Of a stretch of 64,000 bases of DNA, positions 25,058 to 34,912 are shown in pieces. The notes below the pieces were generated by a model that was not told the DNA's origin, searched no databases, and saw only the letters and a program-made list of their open reading frames with translations. How positions within the stretch are numbered: the first letter of the stretch is position 1; each line of letters begins with the position of its first letter. Both the position numbers and the translations under genes were made by a program. Source of the DNA: Amycolatopsis sp. CA-128772 (GTDB taxonomy: Bacteria; Actinomycetota; Actinomycetes; Mycobacteriales; Pseudonocardiaceae); contig NZ_PPHG01000073.1 in the NCBI RefSeq assembly GCF_002904295.1, positions 62,001-126,000 on the forward strand. Direction: 5' to 3'.

Positions 25058-26556
25058 CTATGACCTCTCCGGTTCGCGGTACTCCGGGTACCACGGCTCG
25101 CTGTTGTCCGCGCGGCCCCGCCGCGAGACGTGGCCGTGCTCGTCCGTGCCGCGCTGCGGCGCACCGGTTCGCGGACCGACCTCCGTCGCTCCTGTGCCGG
25201 GGCGGGCCGGGCCGCACGGGGCGCCGGCCTGGCCGCCTTCGCCCCGGGCCGCCCCGTCCCCTTGCGGGTGGCGGGCGGGCGGTACGGGTCGGGCGCGGGC
25301 AGCCGCAGCAGGCGTCCGAATTTACCCGGCCCCTGTGTGCGCAGCGCGGCCACCGCCTCCGGTTCGTGCCGGGCGGCGTTCGCGAGCACCCCCATGATGA
25401 GCATGGTGATCACCAGGGACGTGCCGCCGTAGGAGATGAGCGGCAGCGTGACGCCGGTGACCGGCAGCAGGCCGACGACGTAGCCGATGTTGATCCCGGC
25501 CTGGGCGACCAGGAAGACCGTCAGCGTGCCGGAGACGATCCGGATCCACGGGTCGATGTTGCGGGTGGCGATCCGCAGGCCGACGACGGCGACCCCGCCG
25601 AAGAGGGCGAGCACCACCACGCAGCCGATCAGCCCGAGCTCCTCGCCGATCAGGGCGAAGATGAAGTCGTTCTGCACGTTCGGCAGGTAACCCCAGTTGG
25701 ACGTGCCCTGGCCGAGGCCCTTGCCGAGGAACCCGCCGTCGGCCAGCGCGAGCTTGGCCTGGTTGGCCTGGAAACCCTCGGCGGTCGTGTCGGCGTCCGG
25801 CGAAAGGAACGACATGACCCGGTCGAGCCGGTAGGGCGCGATGACGGCGAGCACGAGGATGCCGGCCAGGCCACCCGCGAGGATCACGCCGAACAGCCGT
25901 TTCGGGGCGCCGGCGAACCACAGCAGCGCCAGCAGCACCACGGCCAGGGTGACCGTGCCGCCGAGGTCGGGCTGCAGCATGACCAGGGCGAACATCAGCA
26001 GCGCGATCGGCACCACGGGCACCAGCAGGTGCCGCCACTGGTGGATCACGTTGTACTTGATCACCAGGATGTGCGCGCCCCAGAAGGCCAGCGCGACCTT
26101 CGCCGCCTCGACCGGCTGGAAGGTGAACTCGCCGATCTTGAACCAGCCCTGCGAGCCGTTGACCTCCGAGCCGAGCGGGGTGAGCACGAGCACCAGCAGG
26201 CCGAGGCAGATCACCGTCGCGGTGGCCGACATCCGCCGGATCCGCTCCAGCTTGACCCGCAGGCCCAGCCAGAACACGACCGAGCCGAGCGCGACGAAGA
26301 CCAGGTGCTTGACGAACAGCGAGTACACTCCGCTGCCGGTCTTCGGGTTGTAGGAGGCCACCGAGGACGCCGAGAGCACCATGACGATGCCGATGACGGT
26401 GAGCACGCCGGTGAGGGCGAGCACGAGGTGGAACGACGCCAGCGGCCGCGAGAGCCACGCGGTCAGCGCGGTCCGGACCGCGACGAAGCCGCTCTCCTTG
26501 CGCTCGCGGCGCGGCCGCTTCGGCGGTGCTCCGGGCTTGTTTTCAGCTGTCGTCAC
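25054..26556 (-). CDS. ftsW: Septal peptidoglycan polymerase FtsW (SEDS)
   Basis: 500-residue SEDS-family glycosyltransferase that polymerises lipid II together with FtsI. About ten membrane helices between residues 45 and 420; family motifs LQPDLGGTVTLA, NVQNDFIFALIGEELGLIG and TGVTLPLISYGGTSLV. The C-terminus is a long, basic Arg/Ala/Pro-rich tail (about 80 residues) typical of actinobacterial FtsW. GTG 26556 overlaps the murD end by 14 bp. Confidence 0.96.
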   Translation of the reverse strand: MTTAENKPGAPPKRPRRERKESGFVAVRTALTAWLSRPLASFHLVLALTGVLTVIGIVMVLSASSVASYNPKTGSGVYSLFVKHLVFVALGSVVFWLGLRVKLERIRRMSATATVICLGLLVLVLTPLGSEVNGSQGWFKIGEFTFQPVEAAKVALAFWGAHILVIKYNVIHQWRHLLVPVVPIALLMFALVMLQPDLGGTVTLAVVLLALLWFAGAPKRLFGVILAGGLAGILVLAVIAPYRLDRVMSFLSPDADTTAEGFQANQAKLALADGGFLGKGLGQGTSNWGYLPNVQNDFIFALIGEELGLIGCVVVLALFGGVAVVGLRIATRNIDPWIRIVSGTLTVFLVAQAGINIGYVVGLLPVTGVTLPLISYGGTSLVITMLIMGVLANAARHEPEAVAALRTQGPGKFGRLLRLPAPDPYRPPATRKGTGRPGAKAARPAPRAARPAPAQERRRSVREPVRRSAARTSTATSRGGAARTTASRGTRSTANRRGHR

Positions 26557-27949
26557 TCGGCTCCCCCGCTGCGTCGTCGCGAAGGACGTGCACCGCCGCG
26601 GCGAACGCGTCGCCGCGCGCGCCGTAGTTCGGGAACATGTCCAACGACGCCGCGGCGGGTGCCAGCAGCACCACGTCACCGGGCCGGGCCATCGCGCTGG
26701 CCGCACTCACCGCCGCAGTCATGGGTTCATCGTCACCCGGACGGAGGCTGTTCACCGGGACATCCGGCGCGTGTCGCGCAACCGCGGCGGCGATCACGGG
26801 TGAATCCACGCCGAGGAGCACGACCCCGCGCAGGCGGCCGGCGATGCTGCGCACGAGTTCGTCGACGGAGGCGCCCTTGAGCTGGCCCCCGGCGATCCAC
26901 ACGATGCTCTCGTGGGCGCGCAGGGACCCGGCGGCGGCGTGCGGGTTGGTCGCCTTCGAGTCGTTGACGTACCGAACCCCGGCCACTTCGGCGACCTCCG
27001 CGGCCCGGTGCGGGGCCGGCTGGTACTCGCGCAGGCCCTTCAGCACCGCGTCCGGCGAGACGCCGTGGGCGCGGGCCAGCGCGGCCGCGGCGAGGGCGTT
27101 CGCGACGTTGTGCGGGCCCGCCGGGCGGACGTCGGAGAGGGTGGCGAGCGCCTCGGCACTGTTGTCCGGGTCGGCGACGAAGGCGCGGTCGACCAGCAGG
27201 TCCTCGACCACGCCCAGTTCGCCGGTGCGCGGGGTGTCGAGCTGGAAGCCGACGCGGCGGGCGCTCTCGGGCGCGTGCCCGTCGGCGATCCGGGTCGACC
27301 AGTCGTCGTCGGCGTTGTGCACCGCGACCTTGGCGCGGGTGTAGACCCGGCCCTTCGCGGCCGCGTACTCGGCCATCGAGCCGTGCCAGTCGATGTGGTC
27401 CTCGGCCAGGTTGAGCACCACGGCCGCGTCCGGGGCCAGTGTCGAGGACCAGTGCAGCTGGAAGCTCGACAGCTCCACGGCCAGCACGTCGTAGCCGGCA
27501 CGGACCGCGTCGAGCGCCGCGTAGCCGATGTTCCCGCAGGCCACGGCGTTGCTGCCGGCGGCCTTGAGGATCGACTCCAGCATGCCCGCGGTGGTCGTCT
27601 TGCCGTTGGTGCCGGTCACGACCAGCCAGGCCGGCGGGTGTTCGCGCAGCCGCCCGACGCGCCAGGCCAGCTCGACGTCGCCGATGACCTCGACCCCCGC
27701 CTCGGCCGCGGCCACGAGCAGCGGCGACGTCGGCCGCCAGCCCGGGCTGGTGACGACCAGGACGACGTCGGCGGGTGGCTCGGTCAGGCCCGGCACCAGC
27801 TCGGCGCCGAGGCCGTCCAGCTCGGCCAGGCGTTCGGCGTTGCCGTCGGTGACGGTGACGCGCGCACCCAGCTCGACCAGCACCGGCACCACCGACTTGC
27901 CGGTGACCCCGGCCCCGGCGACGAGAACGTGACGACCGGCGATTTCCAT
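26543..27949 (-). CDS. murD: UDP-MurNAc-L-Ala:D-glutamate ligase MurD
   Basis: Adds D-Glu to UDP-MurNAc-L-Ala. N-terminal Rossmann domain (VLVAGAGVTGKSVVPVLVEL), ATP loop VVTGTNGKTTTAGML, and the conserved NDSKATNPHAA of the C-terminal domain. 468 residues, 1 bp after mraY. Confidence 0.97.
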   Translation of the reverse strand: MEIAGRHVLVAGAGVTGKSVVPVLVELGARVTVTDGNAERLAELDGLGAELVPGLTEPPADVVLVVTSPGWRPTSPLLVAAAEAGVEVIGDVELAWRVGRLREHPPAWLVVTGTNGKTTTAGMLESILKAAGSNAVACGNIGYAALDAVRAGYDVLAVELSSFQLHWSSTLAPDAAVVLNLAEDHIDWHGSMAEYAAAKGRVYTRAKVAVHNADDDWSTRIADGHAPESARRVGFQLDTPRTGELGVVEDLLVDRAFVADPDNSAEALATLSDVRPAGPHNVANALAAAALARAHGVSPDAVLKGLREYQPAPHRAAEVAEVAGVRYVNDSKATNPHAAAGSLRAHESIVWIAGGQLKGASVDELVRSIAGRLRGVVLLGVDSPVIAAAVARHAPDVPVNSLRPGDDEPMTAAVSAASAMARPGDVVLLAPAAASLDMFPNYGARGDAFAAAVHVLRDDAAGEPSDDS

Positions 27950-27950
27950 G

Positions 27951-29033
27951 TCAGCCGCCGAGACCGAGCTGCTCGCTGTAGAACAGGCCGAGCCCGAACA
28001 TGCAGCAGACCGCCGAGAGCAGCCAGAACCGGATGATCACCGTGGTTTCGGCCCAGCCGGCGAGCTCGAAGTGGTGGTGGAACGGCGCCATCCGGAACAG
28101 CCGTCGCCGGGTCGTCCGGAACACCGCGATCTGCGCGACCACCGAGATCATTTCGACCATGAACAGGCCGCCGATGACGATGGCGAGCAGCTCCGTGCGG
28201 GTCGTCATGGACAGGCCGGCGACCAGGCCGCCGAGGGCCAGCGAGCCGGTGTCGCCCATGAAGATCTTCGCCGGGGCCGCGTTCCACCAGAGGAACCCGA
28301 CGCAGGCGCCGGTTGCCGCGGCGGCGACCACGGCCAGGTCCAGCGGGTCGCGGACGTCGTAGCAGGCCGGCGCCGGGCCGTTGGCGCAGGACAGCCGCTC
28401 CTGCCAGAACGAGATGACCACGTAGGTGGCCAGCACCATCGCCGCCGCGCCGCCGGCCAGGCCGTCGAGGCCGTCGGTGAAGTTCACCGCGTTCGACCAG
28501 CCGGAGATGACGATGTAGCAGAAGATCACGAAGATCACCGACGGGAAGGTGATCAGCGCGAGGTCGCGGACGTAGGAGAGGCTCTCCGACGCCGGCGTGA
28601 TGCCGTGCTCGTTCGGGAAGTTCAGCGCCAGCACCGCGAACGCGACGGTGACGACCAGCTGCCCGACCAGCTTCGCGGTCTTGTTCAGCCCCAGGTTGCG
28701 CTGCTTGCGGATCTTGATGAAGTCGTCGAGGAACCCGACGATCCCCAGGCCCACCGCGAGCATCAGGACGAGCAGCCCGGAGGCCGTCGGCGCGCCGCTG
28801 CGGGAGTTGAACATCCAGTTGATCAGGTGCGCGGCGAAGTACCCGACGACCATCGCGATGATGATCGCGACCCCGCCCATGGTCGGGGTACCGCGCTTGG
28901 ACTTGTGTCCCTGGGGGCCTTCCTCGCGGATCTCCTGGCCGAAGCCCTGCCGGGAGAAGACCCGGATCAGGTAGGGCGTCAGCATGATGGAGACCAGCAG
29001 GCCCGCCGCGGCCGCGATCAGGATGCTGATCAC
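27951..29033 (-). CDS. mraY: Phospho-MurNAc-pentapeptide transferase MraY
   Basis: Makes lipid I by moving phospho-MurNAc-pentapeptide to undecaprenyl phosphate. Ten-helix membrane enzyme of 360 residues. Catalytic aspartate motifs NFTDGLDGLAGGAAAMV and KIFMGDTGSLALGG, and the cytoplasmic MVEMISVVAQIAVFRTTRR...HHHFEL segment are present. ATG 29033 overlaps the murF stop (ATGA). Confidence 0.97.
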   Translation of the reverse strand: MISILIAAAAGLLVSIMLTPYLIRVFSRQGFGQEIREEGPQGHKSKRGTPTMGGVAIIIAMVVGYFAAHLINWMFNSRSGAPTASGLLVLMLAVGLGIVGFLDDFIKIRKQRNLGLNKTAKLVGQLVVTVAFAVLALNFPNEHGITPASESLSYVRDLALITFPSVIFVIFCYIVISGWSNAVNFTDGLDGLAGGAAAMVLATYVVISFWQERLSCANGPAPACYDVRDPLDLAVVAAAATGACVGFLWWNAAPAKIFMGDTGSLALGGLVAGLSMTTRTELLAIVIGGLFMVEMISVVAQIAVFRTTRRRLFRMAPFHHHFELAGWAETTVIIRFWLLSAVCCMFGLGLFYSEQLGLGG

Positions 29034-30532
29034 GCGTCACCACCGTTCGAGCGATTCTCGGAGTTGTCGGTTTCCCGGGGTTCGAGCAGGGCCTCGGCGA
29101 CCCGCCAGAGGCCGGCGGCCTTGGAGGCCTTCACCAGCACCACGTCCCCGGGGCGGAGCTGATCATGCAGCAGGGCGATCGCGGCCTCGACGTCGGGTAC
29201 CAGTGCCGACTCCTCGCCCCAGGAGCCTTCCTGGTGCGCGCCCTGGTGCATGGCCGCCGCCTCGGGGCCGATCACGACGAGCTTGGCGATGTTGAGCCGG
29301 ACGACCAGCCGGCCGATCTCGTCGTGCGCGGTGATCGCGTCCGCGCCGAGCTCGCCCATCACGCCGAGCACGGCCCAGGAGCGACGGCCGGAGTCCCGCG
29401 TCATCGCGGCGAGGGCCTTCAGGCCGGCCCGCATCGACTCGGGGTTGGCGTTGAAGGAGTCGTTGAGGATCGTGACGCCGTCTTCGCGGGTGACGACCTC
29501 CATGCGCCGCGCCGAGCGCCGCTCGGCGGCCGACAGCCGCGCGGCGATCTCCGCCGGCGACGAGCCCAGCTCCAGGGCGATCGCGGCGGCCGCGAGCGCG
29601 TTGCTCACGTGGTGCTCGCCGTGCAGCGGCAGCCGCACGTCCGCCTCCCCGGCCGGGGTGACCAGCCGGAAGGACGCGCGGGCCTGGTCGTCGAGCGTGA
29701 TGCCGGTCGCCCGGACCTGCGCGGACGCGCTTTCGCCGAAGAACACCACGCGGGCCTTCGTGCGGCTCGCCATGGCCGCGACCAGCGGGTCGTCGAGGTT
29801 GAGCACCGCGACGCCGTCTTCGGGCAGGGCCTCGACCAGCTCGCCCTTGGTCTTCGCGATGCCCTCGCGCGAGCCGAACTCGCCGACGTGCGCGCTGCCG
29901 ACGTTGAGCACCGCGCCGATCCGCGGCGGGGCGATCTCGGCAAGGTGGGCGATGTGGCCCGGCCCGCGCGCGGACAGCTCCAGCACCAGGTGCCGGGTCT
30001 CCGCGTCGGCGCGCAACGCCGTCCAGGGGTGGCCCAGCTCGTTGTTGAACGACCCGGGCGGCGCGACCGTCGGGCCCAGCGGCTCCAGCAGCTGCGCGAT
30101 CAGGTCCTTCGTCGACGTCTTGCCGGACGAGCCGGTGACGCCGACGACGGTCAGGTTCCCCTCGGCCAGGCGCTGCACGACGAACCGGGCGAGCTTGGCC
30201 AGCGCGGCCAGCACCGCGGCGCCGGAGCCGTCCTTGTCGCCGGTCAGCGCGACCGACCGCTCGTGGGCCTCACCCGCCGCGAGCGGCGGGACGACGATGG
30301 CGGGCGCGCCGACCTCGCGGGCGGCCAGCACGGCCACCGCGCCGGCTTCGACGGCCTGCGCGGCGAAGTCGTGGCCGTCGACCTTCTCCCCCGGCAGGGC
30401 CGCGAACAGGCCGCCGCGCGTGAGCTTCCGGGTGTCGAACTCCACGGTGCCGGTCACCTGCGCGCCCGGATCGGCGCGGTGCAGCCGGCCGCCGACGACG
30501 TCGGCGATCTCGGCCAGGCTGAGCACGATCAC
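29030..30532 (-). CDS. murF: UDP-MurNAc-tripeptide-D-Ala-D-Ala ligase MurF
   Basis: Adds D-Ala-D-Ala to complete the pentapeptide. ATP loop VVGVTGSSGKTSTKDLIAQL, then GSFNNELGHPWTAL, and the motif ILNDSFNANPESMRAGLKAL. 500 residues. The GTG at 30532 overlaps the murE stop (GTGA). Confidence 0.97.
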   Translation of the reverse strand: MIVLSLAEIADVVGGRLHRADPGAQVTGTVEFDTRKLTRGGLFAALPGEKVDGHDFAAQAVEAGAVAVLAAREVGAPAIVVPPLAAGEAHERSVALTGDKDGSGAAVLAALAKLARFVVQRLAEGNLTVVGVTGSSGKTSTKDLIAQLLEPLGPTVAPPGSFNNELGHPWTALRADAETRHLVLELSARGPGHIAHLAEIAPPRIGAVLNVGSAHVGEFGSREGIAKTKGELVEALPEDGVAVLNLDDPLVAAMASRTKARVVFFGESASAQVRATGITLDDQARASFRLVTPAGEADVRLPLHGEHHVSNALAAAAIALELGSSPAEIAARLSAAERRSARRMEVVTREDGVTILNDSFNANPESMRAGLKALAAMTRDSGRRSWAVLGVMGELGADAITAHDEIGRLVVRLNIAKLVVIGPEAAAMHQGAHQEGSWGEESALVPDVEAAIALLHDQLRPGDVVLVKASKAAGLWRVAEALLEPRETDNSENRSNGGDA

Positions 30533-32115
30533 ACACTCACCTCGAGTTTGTTGCGGATGGCCGCGGCCAGCTCGTCGCGGTCGGAGAACGGGTGCACGAC
30601 GCCGCCGGCCTCCTGGCCGGATTCGTGCCCCTTGCCGGCGAGGAAGACGATGTCGCCCGGCTCGGCCAGCGCGACGGCGTGCGCGATGGCCTCGCGGCGG
30701 TCGCCGATCTCGACGACCTCGCCGCCCTCGGCGGGGCCGACCGCGCGGGCACCGGCCAGCATGGCGGCCCGGATGGCCGCCGGGTCTTCGGAGCGCGGGT
30801 TGTCGTCGGTGACGATCAGGACGTCGCTGCGGCGGGCCGCGGCCTCGCCCATCATCGGGCGCTTGGCGGTGTCCCGGTCGCCGCCGCAGCCGAGCACGGT
30901 GATGATCCGGCCCTCGGTGCGGGCCCGCAGCGCGTCCAGGCCCTGGGCGACCGCGGCCGGCTTGTGGGCGTAGTCGACGACGGCGGTGAACCCCTGGCCG
31001 ACGTACACCCGCTCCATCCGGCCCGGCACCTGCACCTCGGCGAGCCCGGTGACGATGTGCTCCAGTGACACGCCCGCGGTGCCGAGGATCGCGGCGGCGA
31101 GCACGGCGTTGGCCACGTTGAACTCGCCCGGCAGGGGGATCCGGGCGGGCGCGCTGACGCCGCCCGGGCCGTGCAGGGTGAACGTCTGCTCGCCGTGCGG
31201 GGTGGCCTGCAGGTCGGTGGCCTTCCACGCGGCCTCGGTGCCCGGGTCGGTGGTCACGGTGATCGTCTGCGGCGTGAGCAGGGCCTGGCCCCACGCGCTG
31301 TCGGCCACGACGACCTCGTGCGTCGAGCGGCCGTCGAACAGCAGCGCCTTCGCCTCGAAGTACTCCTGCATGTCCTTGTGGAAGTCCAGGTGGTCCTGGG
31401 AGAGGTTGGTGAACGCGCCGACCGCGAACCGGGTGCCGTTGACCCGGCCCAGCGCGAGCGCGTGGCTGGAGACCTCCATCGGCACGTGCGTGACGCCGCG
31501 TTCGAGCATCACCGCGAGCAGCGCCTGCAGGTCCGGCGCCTCGGGCGTGGTGAAGCCGCTGACCAGGCGTTCGCCGGCGATCCGGGTCTCCACCGTGCCG
31601 ATCAGGCCGGTGGTCAGGCCGGCGGCCTGGAGGCCGGCGTCGACCAGGTAGGACGTCGTGGTCTTGCCGGAGGTGCCGGTGACGCCGAGGACGGCCAGCT
31701 TCAGGGAGGGCTCGCCGTAGATCCAGGCGGCGATCTCGCCAAGGGCGGCGCGCGGGTCGGCGTGCACCAGGATCGGGACGCCGGCGTCGCGCAGGGCGGG
31801 CCGCTCGGCGCCGGCGGCGTCGGTGAGCACCGCCACGGCCCCGGCGGCGACCGCCTGGTCGCTGAAGTCGGCACCGTGGGCGCGGGCGCCCGGCAGGGCG
31901 GCGAAGAGGTCGCCGGGCAGCACGTGCTGCGCGCGCAGCGTGGTGCCGGTGACGGTGAGCTCGGCCGCGTCGGGCGAGCCGGCGATCAGCCGGGCGTCCG
32001 CCCTGGCGAGCAGCGTCGCCAGCGGGACCGGGTCGATGCGCGCCGGGCGGGGCGGCGCGGGGACCGCTTTCACCGGGCTTTCCGGCACCTGGGAACTGGA
32101 CGAGGACACGGACAC
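30529..32115 (-). CDS. murE: UDP-MurNAc-dipeptide:meso-diaminopimelate ligase MurE
   Basis: Adds the third stem residue. The DNPRSEDP motif near the C-terminus selects meso-diaminopimelate, so the peptidoglycan is the A1-gamma type expected of Pseudonocardiaceae. ATP loop VLGVTGTSGKTTTSYLVDA. GTG 32115 is chosen because TAGCCT sits exactly 7 nt upstream (32128-32123), implying a leaderless transcript; 528 residues. An in-frame ATG 72 bp earlier is possible. A 164-bp gap separates it from ftsI, the largest gap inside this run of Mur genes, which supports a separate promoter here. Confidence 0.95.
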   Translation of the reverse strand: MSVSSSSSQVPESPVKAVPAPPRPARIDPVPLATLLARADARLIAGSPDAAELTVTGTTLRAQHVLPGDLFAALPGARAHGADFSDQAVAAGAVAVLTDAAGAERPALRDAGVPILVHADPRAALGEIAAWIYGEPSLKLAVLGVTGTSGKTTTSYLVDAGLQAAGLTTGLIGTVETRIAGERLVSGFTTPEAPDLQALLAVMLERGVTHVPMEVSSHALALGRVNGTRFAVGAFTNLSQDHLDFHKDMQEYFEAKALLFDGRSTHEVVVADSAWGQALLTPQTITVTTDPGTEAAWKATDLQATPHGEQTFTLHGPGGVSAPARIPLPGEFNVANAVLAAAILGTAGVSLEHIVTGLAEVQVPGRMERVYVGQGFTAVVDYAHKPAAVAQGLDALRARTEGRIITVLGCGGDRDTAKRPMMGEAAARRSDVLIVTDDNPRSEDPAAIRAAMLAGARAVGPAEGGEVVEIGDRREAIAHAVALAEPGDIVFLAGKGHESGQEAGGVVHPFSDRDELAAAIRNKLEVSV

Positions 32116-32279
32116 GGCCAAGAGGCTACCGGCGGCCGTTCCGGGGCCCCGCACGCGGTACGGCGATTGCGCACGGCTGAGGCACATGTGCTAAACGGCT
32201 CCCTGGACCTTGTTGCCCCGCAACGGTTTCCCCGCAGCCAGCCCATGTGGACACTCTGCCGCGGCCGGTCGAGCGAGAG

Positions 32280-34208
32280 CTAGGGGGTGATGATGAGCGG
32301 GACCTCCGGCGACGGGCCGTCCGACAACGGGATCTGGTACCGCTGCGTCAGGTACGACGCGATGGTGTGGAACAGCGGTGCCGCGGAGTGCCCCACCGGC
32401 AGCGTGGTGTCCGGGGCGTCCAGCCGGATCCCGACCACGAACCGCGGGTGGTCGGCGGGCAGGATGCCCGCGAAGGTGATGTTGTACAGGTGGTCGCTGT
32501 AGGCCTTCGTCCGCGGGTCGACCTGCTGGCCGGTGCCCGTTTTCCCGGAGATCTGGTAGCCCTCGACCGCCGCCGTCGGCGCGGTGCCCTTCTGCAGGCC
32601 CTTGCCGTTCTGGGCGACCGCGCGCATCATGTCGCGCACCGTCTTGGCGGTCTGCGGGCTGACCACCTGGACCGCCTTCGGCGCCGGCTCGGGCACGGTC
32701 GTGCCGTCCGGGTTCACCTTCGCCTTGACGATCCGGGGTTCGACGCGCAGGCCGTCGTTGGCGATCGCCTGGTACATGCCGGCCATCTGCAGGATGGTCA
32801 TGGAGAGGCCCTGCCCGATCGGCAGGTTGCCGAAGGTGGTCGCCGACCACTGGCTGCGCGCGGGCACGGAACCCGCGCTCTCGCCGGGAAGGCCGACGCC
32901 GGTGCGCTGGCCGAGGCCGAACGACTTGAGCAGGTTGGCGTACCGCTCCTCGCCGATTTTCTGCGCCAGCAGGAGGGTGCCGATGTTGGACGACTTGGCG
33001 AAGATGCCGGTGGTGGTGAACGTCTGGGTGCCGTGCGTCCAGGCGTCGTGCACCGTCTTGTCGGCCACCTGCAGCGCACCCGGCACCTCGACCGTCGACT
33101 CCGGCGTCGCGACGCCGTACTCGATCGCCCCGGTCGCGGTGACCAGCTTGTTGACCGACCCGGGTTCGAACGGCGTGGTGACGGCCGGGTTGCTCAGGTC
33201 TTCGGGGGTCCAGGAGTTCTGGTCGTTGGGGTCGAACGTGGTGTCGTTGGCCAGCGCGTAGACCTCGCCGGTCTTGGCGTCCAGCACGACGGCCTGGCCG
33301 CCCTTGGCGTGGGAGTTCCGGACGTAGTCCGCCAGCTGGCGCTGCACCTCGTACTGGAGGTCGGAGTCGAGCGTGAGCTCGAGGTCCGACCCGGGCACGG
33401 CGGCCTGGATGTCGCGCTCGGTGCCGGGGATGACGACGTTGTCGCTGCCGTTCTTCGTGTTGACCAGCATCCGGCCCGGCGTACCCGACAGGTCGTTGTC
33501 CCGCAGCAGCTCCAGCCCGACCAGGCCGTGCAGGTTGTGCTTGGACACGTCCTGGTCTTCCGAGCGCCAGTTCGCGGCGCCGACGATGTTCGCCGCCAGG
33601 CCGCCACCCGGGTACTCCCGCAGCGCGCGCTTCTCGACGCCGATCCACGCGAAGTGCTTGACGATGTCGGCGGCGATCGACGGCTCGACGTTGTTCACCA
33701 GGTAGGTGAAGGACGCCTGCTTGTGGAACAGGTCGAGCAGCTGCTGCTCGGTGATCACGTTCGGCAGCTTGCCCGAGATGTACTTGGCGGCCGCGGCGGT
33801 TTCGGCGTCGAACGTCTTCGCCGTGCCGGGGTTCTTGACCGCGTAGTCGTCCATGCTCTTGCGCAGCGCCTTGAGGTTCACCGAGAGCGTGCGCACCTCG
33901 ACGCTGAACGCCAGCTTGGCGCCGTTGCGGTCCACAATGGACCCGCGCTGGGCCGGGATGTCGATGGTCTGGGTGCGCTGCCGCTCGGCCGCGGCCGACA
34001 GCGCCGCGGCGTCGAACCACTGCACCTGCACCAGTTTCACGCCGGCAACGAGCAGCACGGCGACCAGGATCAGGCGCACCGCGGAGAACCGGCTGCGGTG
34101 GCCGCCGTTGGCGCGGCGCGCGGCCGCGCTGCGGGTCCCGGCGGCGTACGTCCGCCGCGCGCTGCCCGCGGCGCGCACCCGGACCTGGCTCCGGCCCGAG
34201 GAGGCCAT
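32280..34208 (-). CDS. ftsI: Septal transpeptidase FtsI (PBP3/PbpB)
   Basis: Class B penicillin-binding protein that cross-links septal peptidoglycan. One membrane helix (about residues 44-62), a dimerisation domain starting IPAQRGSIVDRNGAKLA, and the transpeptidase domain with the nucleophile in EPGSVNK (about S351), the AKSSN element and SGKTGTG (about K556). No PASTA repeats follow. 642 residues from the ATG overlapping the ftsL stop (TGATG). Confidence 0.96.
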   Translation of the reverse strand: MASSGRSQVRVRAAGSARRTYAAGTRSAAARRANGGHRSRFSAVRLILVAVLLVAGVKLVQVQWFDAAALSAAAERQRTQTIDIPAQRGSIVDRNGAKLAFSVEVRTLSVNLKALRKSMDDYAVKNPGTAKTFDAETAAAAKYISGKLPNVITEQQLLDLFHKQASFTYLVNNVEPSIAADIVKHFAWIGVEKRALREYPGGGLAANIVGAANWRSEDQDVSKHNLHGLVGLELLRDNDLSGTPGRMLVNTKNGSDNVVIPGTERDIQAAVPGSDLELTLDSDLQYEVQRQLADYVRNSHAKGGQAVVLDAKTGEVYALANDTTFDPNDQNSWTPEDLSNPAVTTPFEPGSVNKLVTATGAIEYGVATPESTVEVPGALQVADKTVHDAWTHGTQTFTTTGIFAKSSNIGTLLLAQKIGEERYANLLKSFGLGQRTGVGLPGESAGSVPARSQWSATTFGNLPIGQGLSMTILQMAGMYQAIANDGLRVEPRIVKAKVNPDGTTVPEPAPKAVQVVSPQTAKTVRDMMRAVAQNGKGLQKGTAPTAAVEGYQISGKTGTGQQVDPRTKAYSDHLYNITFAGILPADHPRFVVGIRLDAPDTTLPVGHSAAPLFHTIASYLTQRYQIPLSDGPSPEVPLIITP

Positions 34209-34912
34209 CACTGGCCGGCCGCCGGCTGCTCTTCGGCCGGCACGGCGGGCTGGTCGCCCTCGATCGGCGCGCCCTGCTGCGACTGCGTGCCCGCGGCGGG
34301 CGCGGCGGGCGGCGCGGCCGGCACCACCGGCGTGTCCGCCTGGGCCTTCTTGGGCTCGCCGACGAGCGAGGTCCGGCCGTCCGGGCCGACGACGATGCGC
34401 GCCGGATCACCGCCGGGCACCATGCCCAGCTGCTGGGCCGCGGGGGCCAGGGAAGCGGGCGACTCGGCCTTCGCGACGTCGCGCTGCAGCTGCTCCTTCT
34501 GCTCGGCCAGGTTGGCGTTGGTGGTGCGCAGCTGCTCGAGCCGGTAGGAGTCGGCGATCGCCTGCGTGGTCAGCCACAGCGTGGTCGCCACGCCGGCGGC
34601 CAGCAGCGCCATCATCATCAGCACGAACGACGCCCGCGACTTCGGCAGCAGCAGCCGGAGCTTCGCCGGGGGCTTCGGCTCGGCGGCCGTGGCCTTCGGC
34701 TCCGGGCGCGGTTCGCGCTCCTTGAGCAGGTCGGCGCGCTGGGCCCGGCGGGCGTAGGCGCGCTCGGCCGCGGACGTGCGGCCCCGCGACGCGCGCCGGC
34801 CGGGTTCGGGCGCCTTGGGGTCCGGCTCGACGGTCGTCGAGGTGCGGGCGGCGTCGCTGCGGCCCCGCGTCGCCGGCGCGGCCCGGCGGCGGGACTTCGC
34901 GGGAGCGGTCAT
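34208..34912 (-). CDS. ftsL: FtsL-like divisome protein
   Basis: 234-residue bitopic protein: long basic cytoplasmic tail (residues 1-92), one membrane helix (about 93-115), a short leucine-zipper coiled coil (SYRLEQLRTTNANLAEQKEQ) and an Ala/Pro-rich extracellular tail. This topology and its place between rsmH and ftsI define actinobacterial FtsL, which links FtsQ to FtsW/FtsI. ATG overlaps the rsmH stop. Confidence 0.9.
   Translation of the reverse strand: MTAPAKSRRRAAPATRGRSDAARTSTTVEPDPKAPEPGRRASRGRTSAAERAYARRAQRADLLKEREPRPEPKATAAEPKPPAKLRLLLPKSRASFVLMMMALLAAGVATTLWLTTQAIADSYRLEQLRTTNANLAEQKEQLQRDVAKAESPASLAPAAQQLGMVPGGDPARIVVGPDGRTSLVGEPKKAQADTPVVPAAPPAAPAAGTQSQQGAPIEGDQPAVPAEEQPAAGQ

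Noticed and set aside
32191..34410. A 739-codon minus-strand frame over ftsI and ftsL
   Set aside because: It is a shifted frame of two recognised division genes, with no domain of its own.
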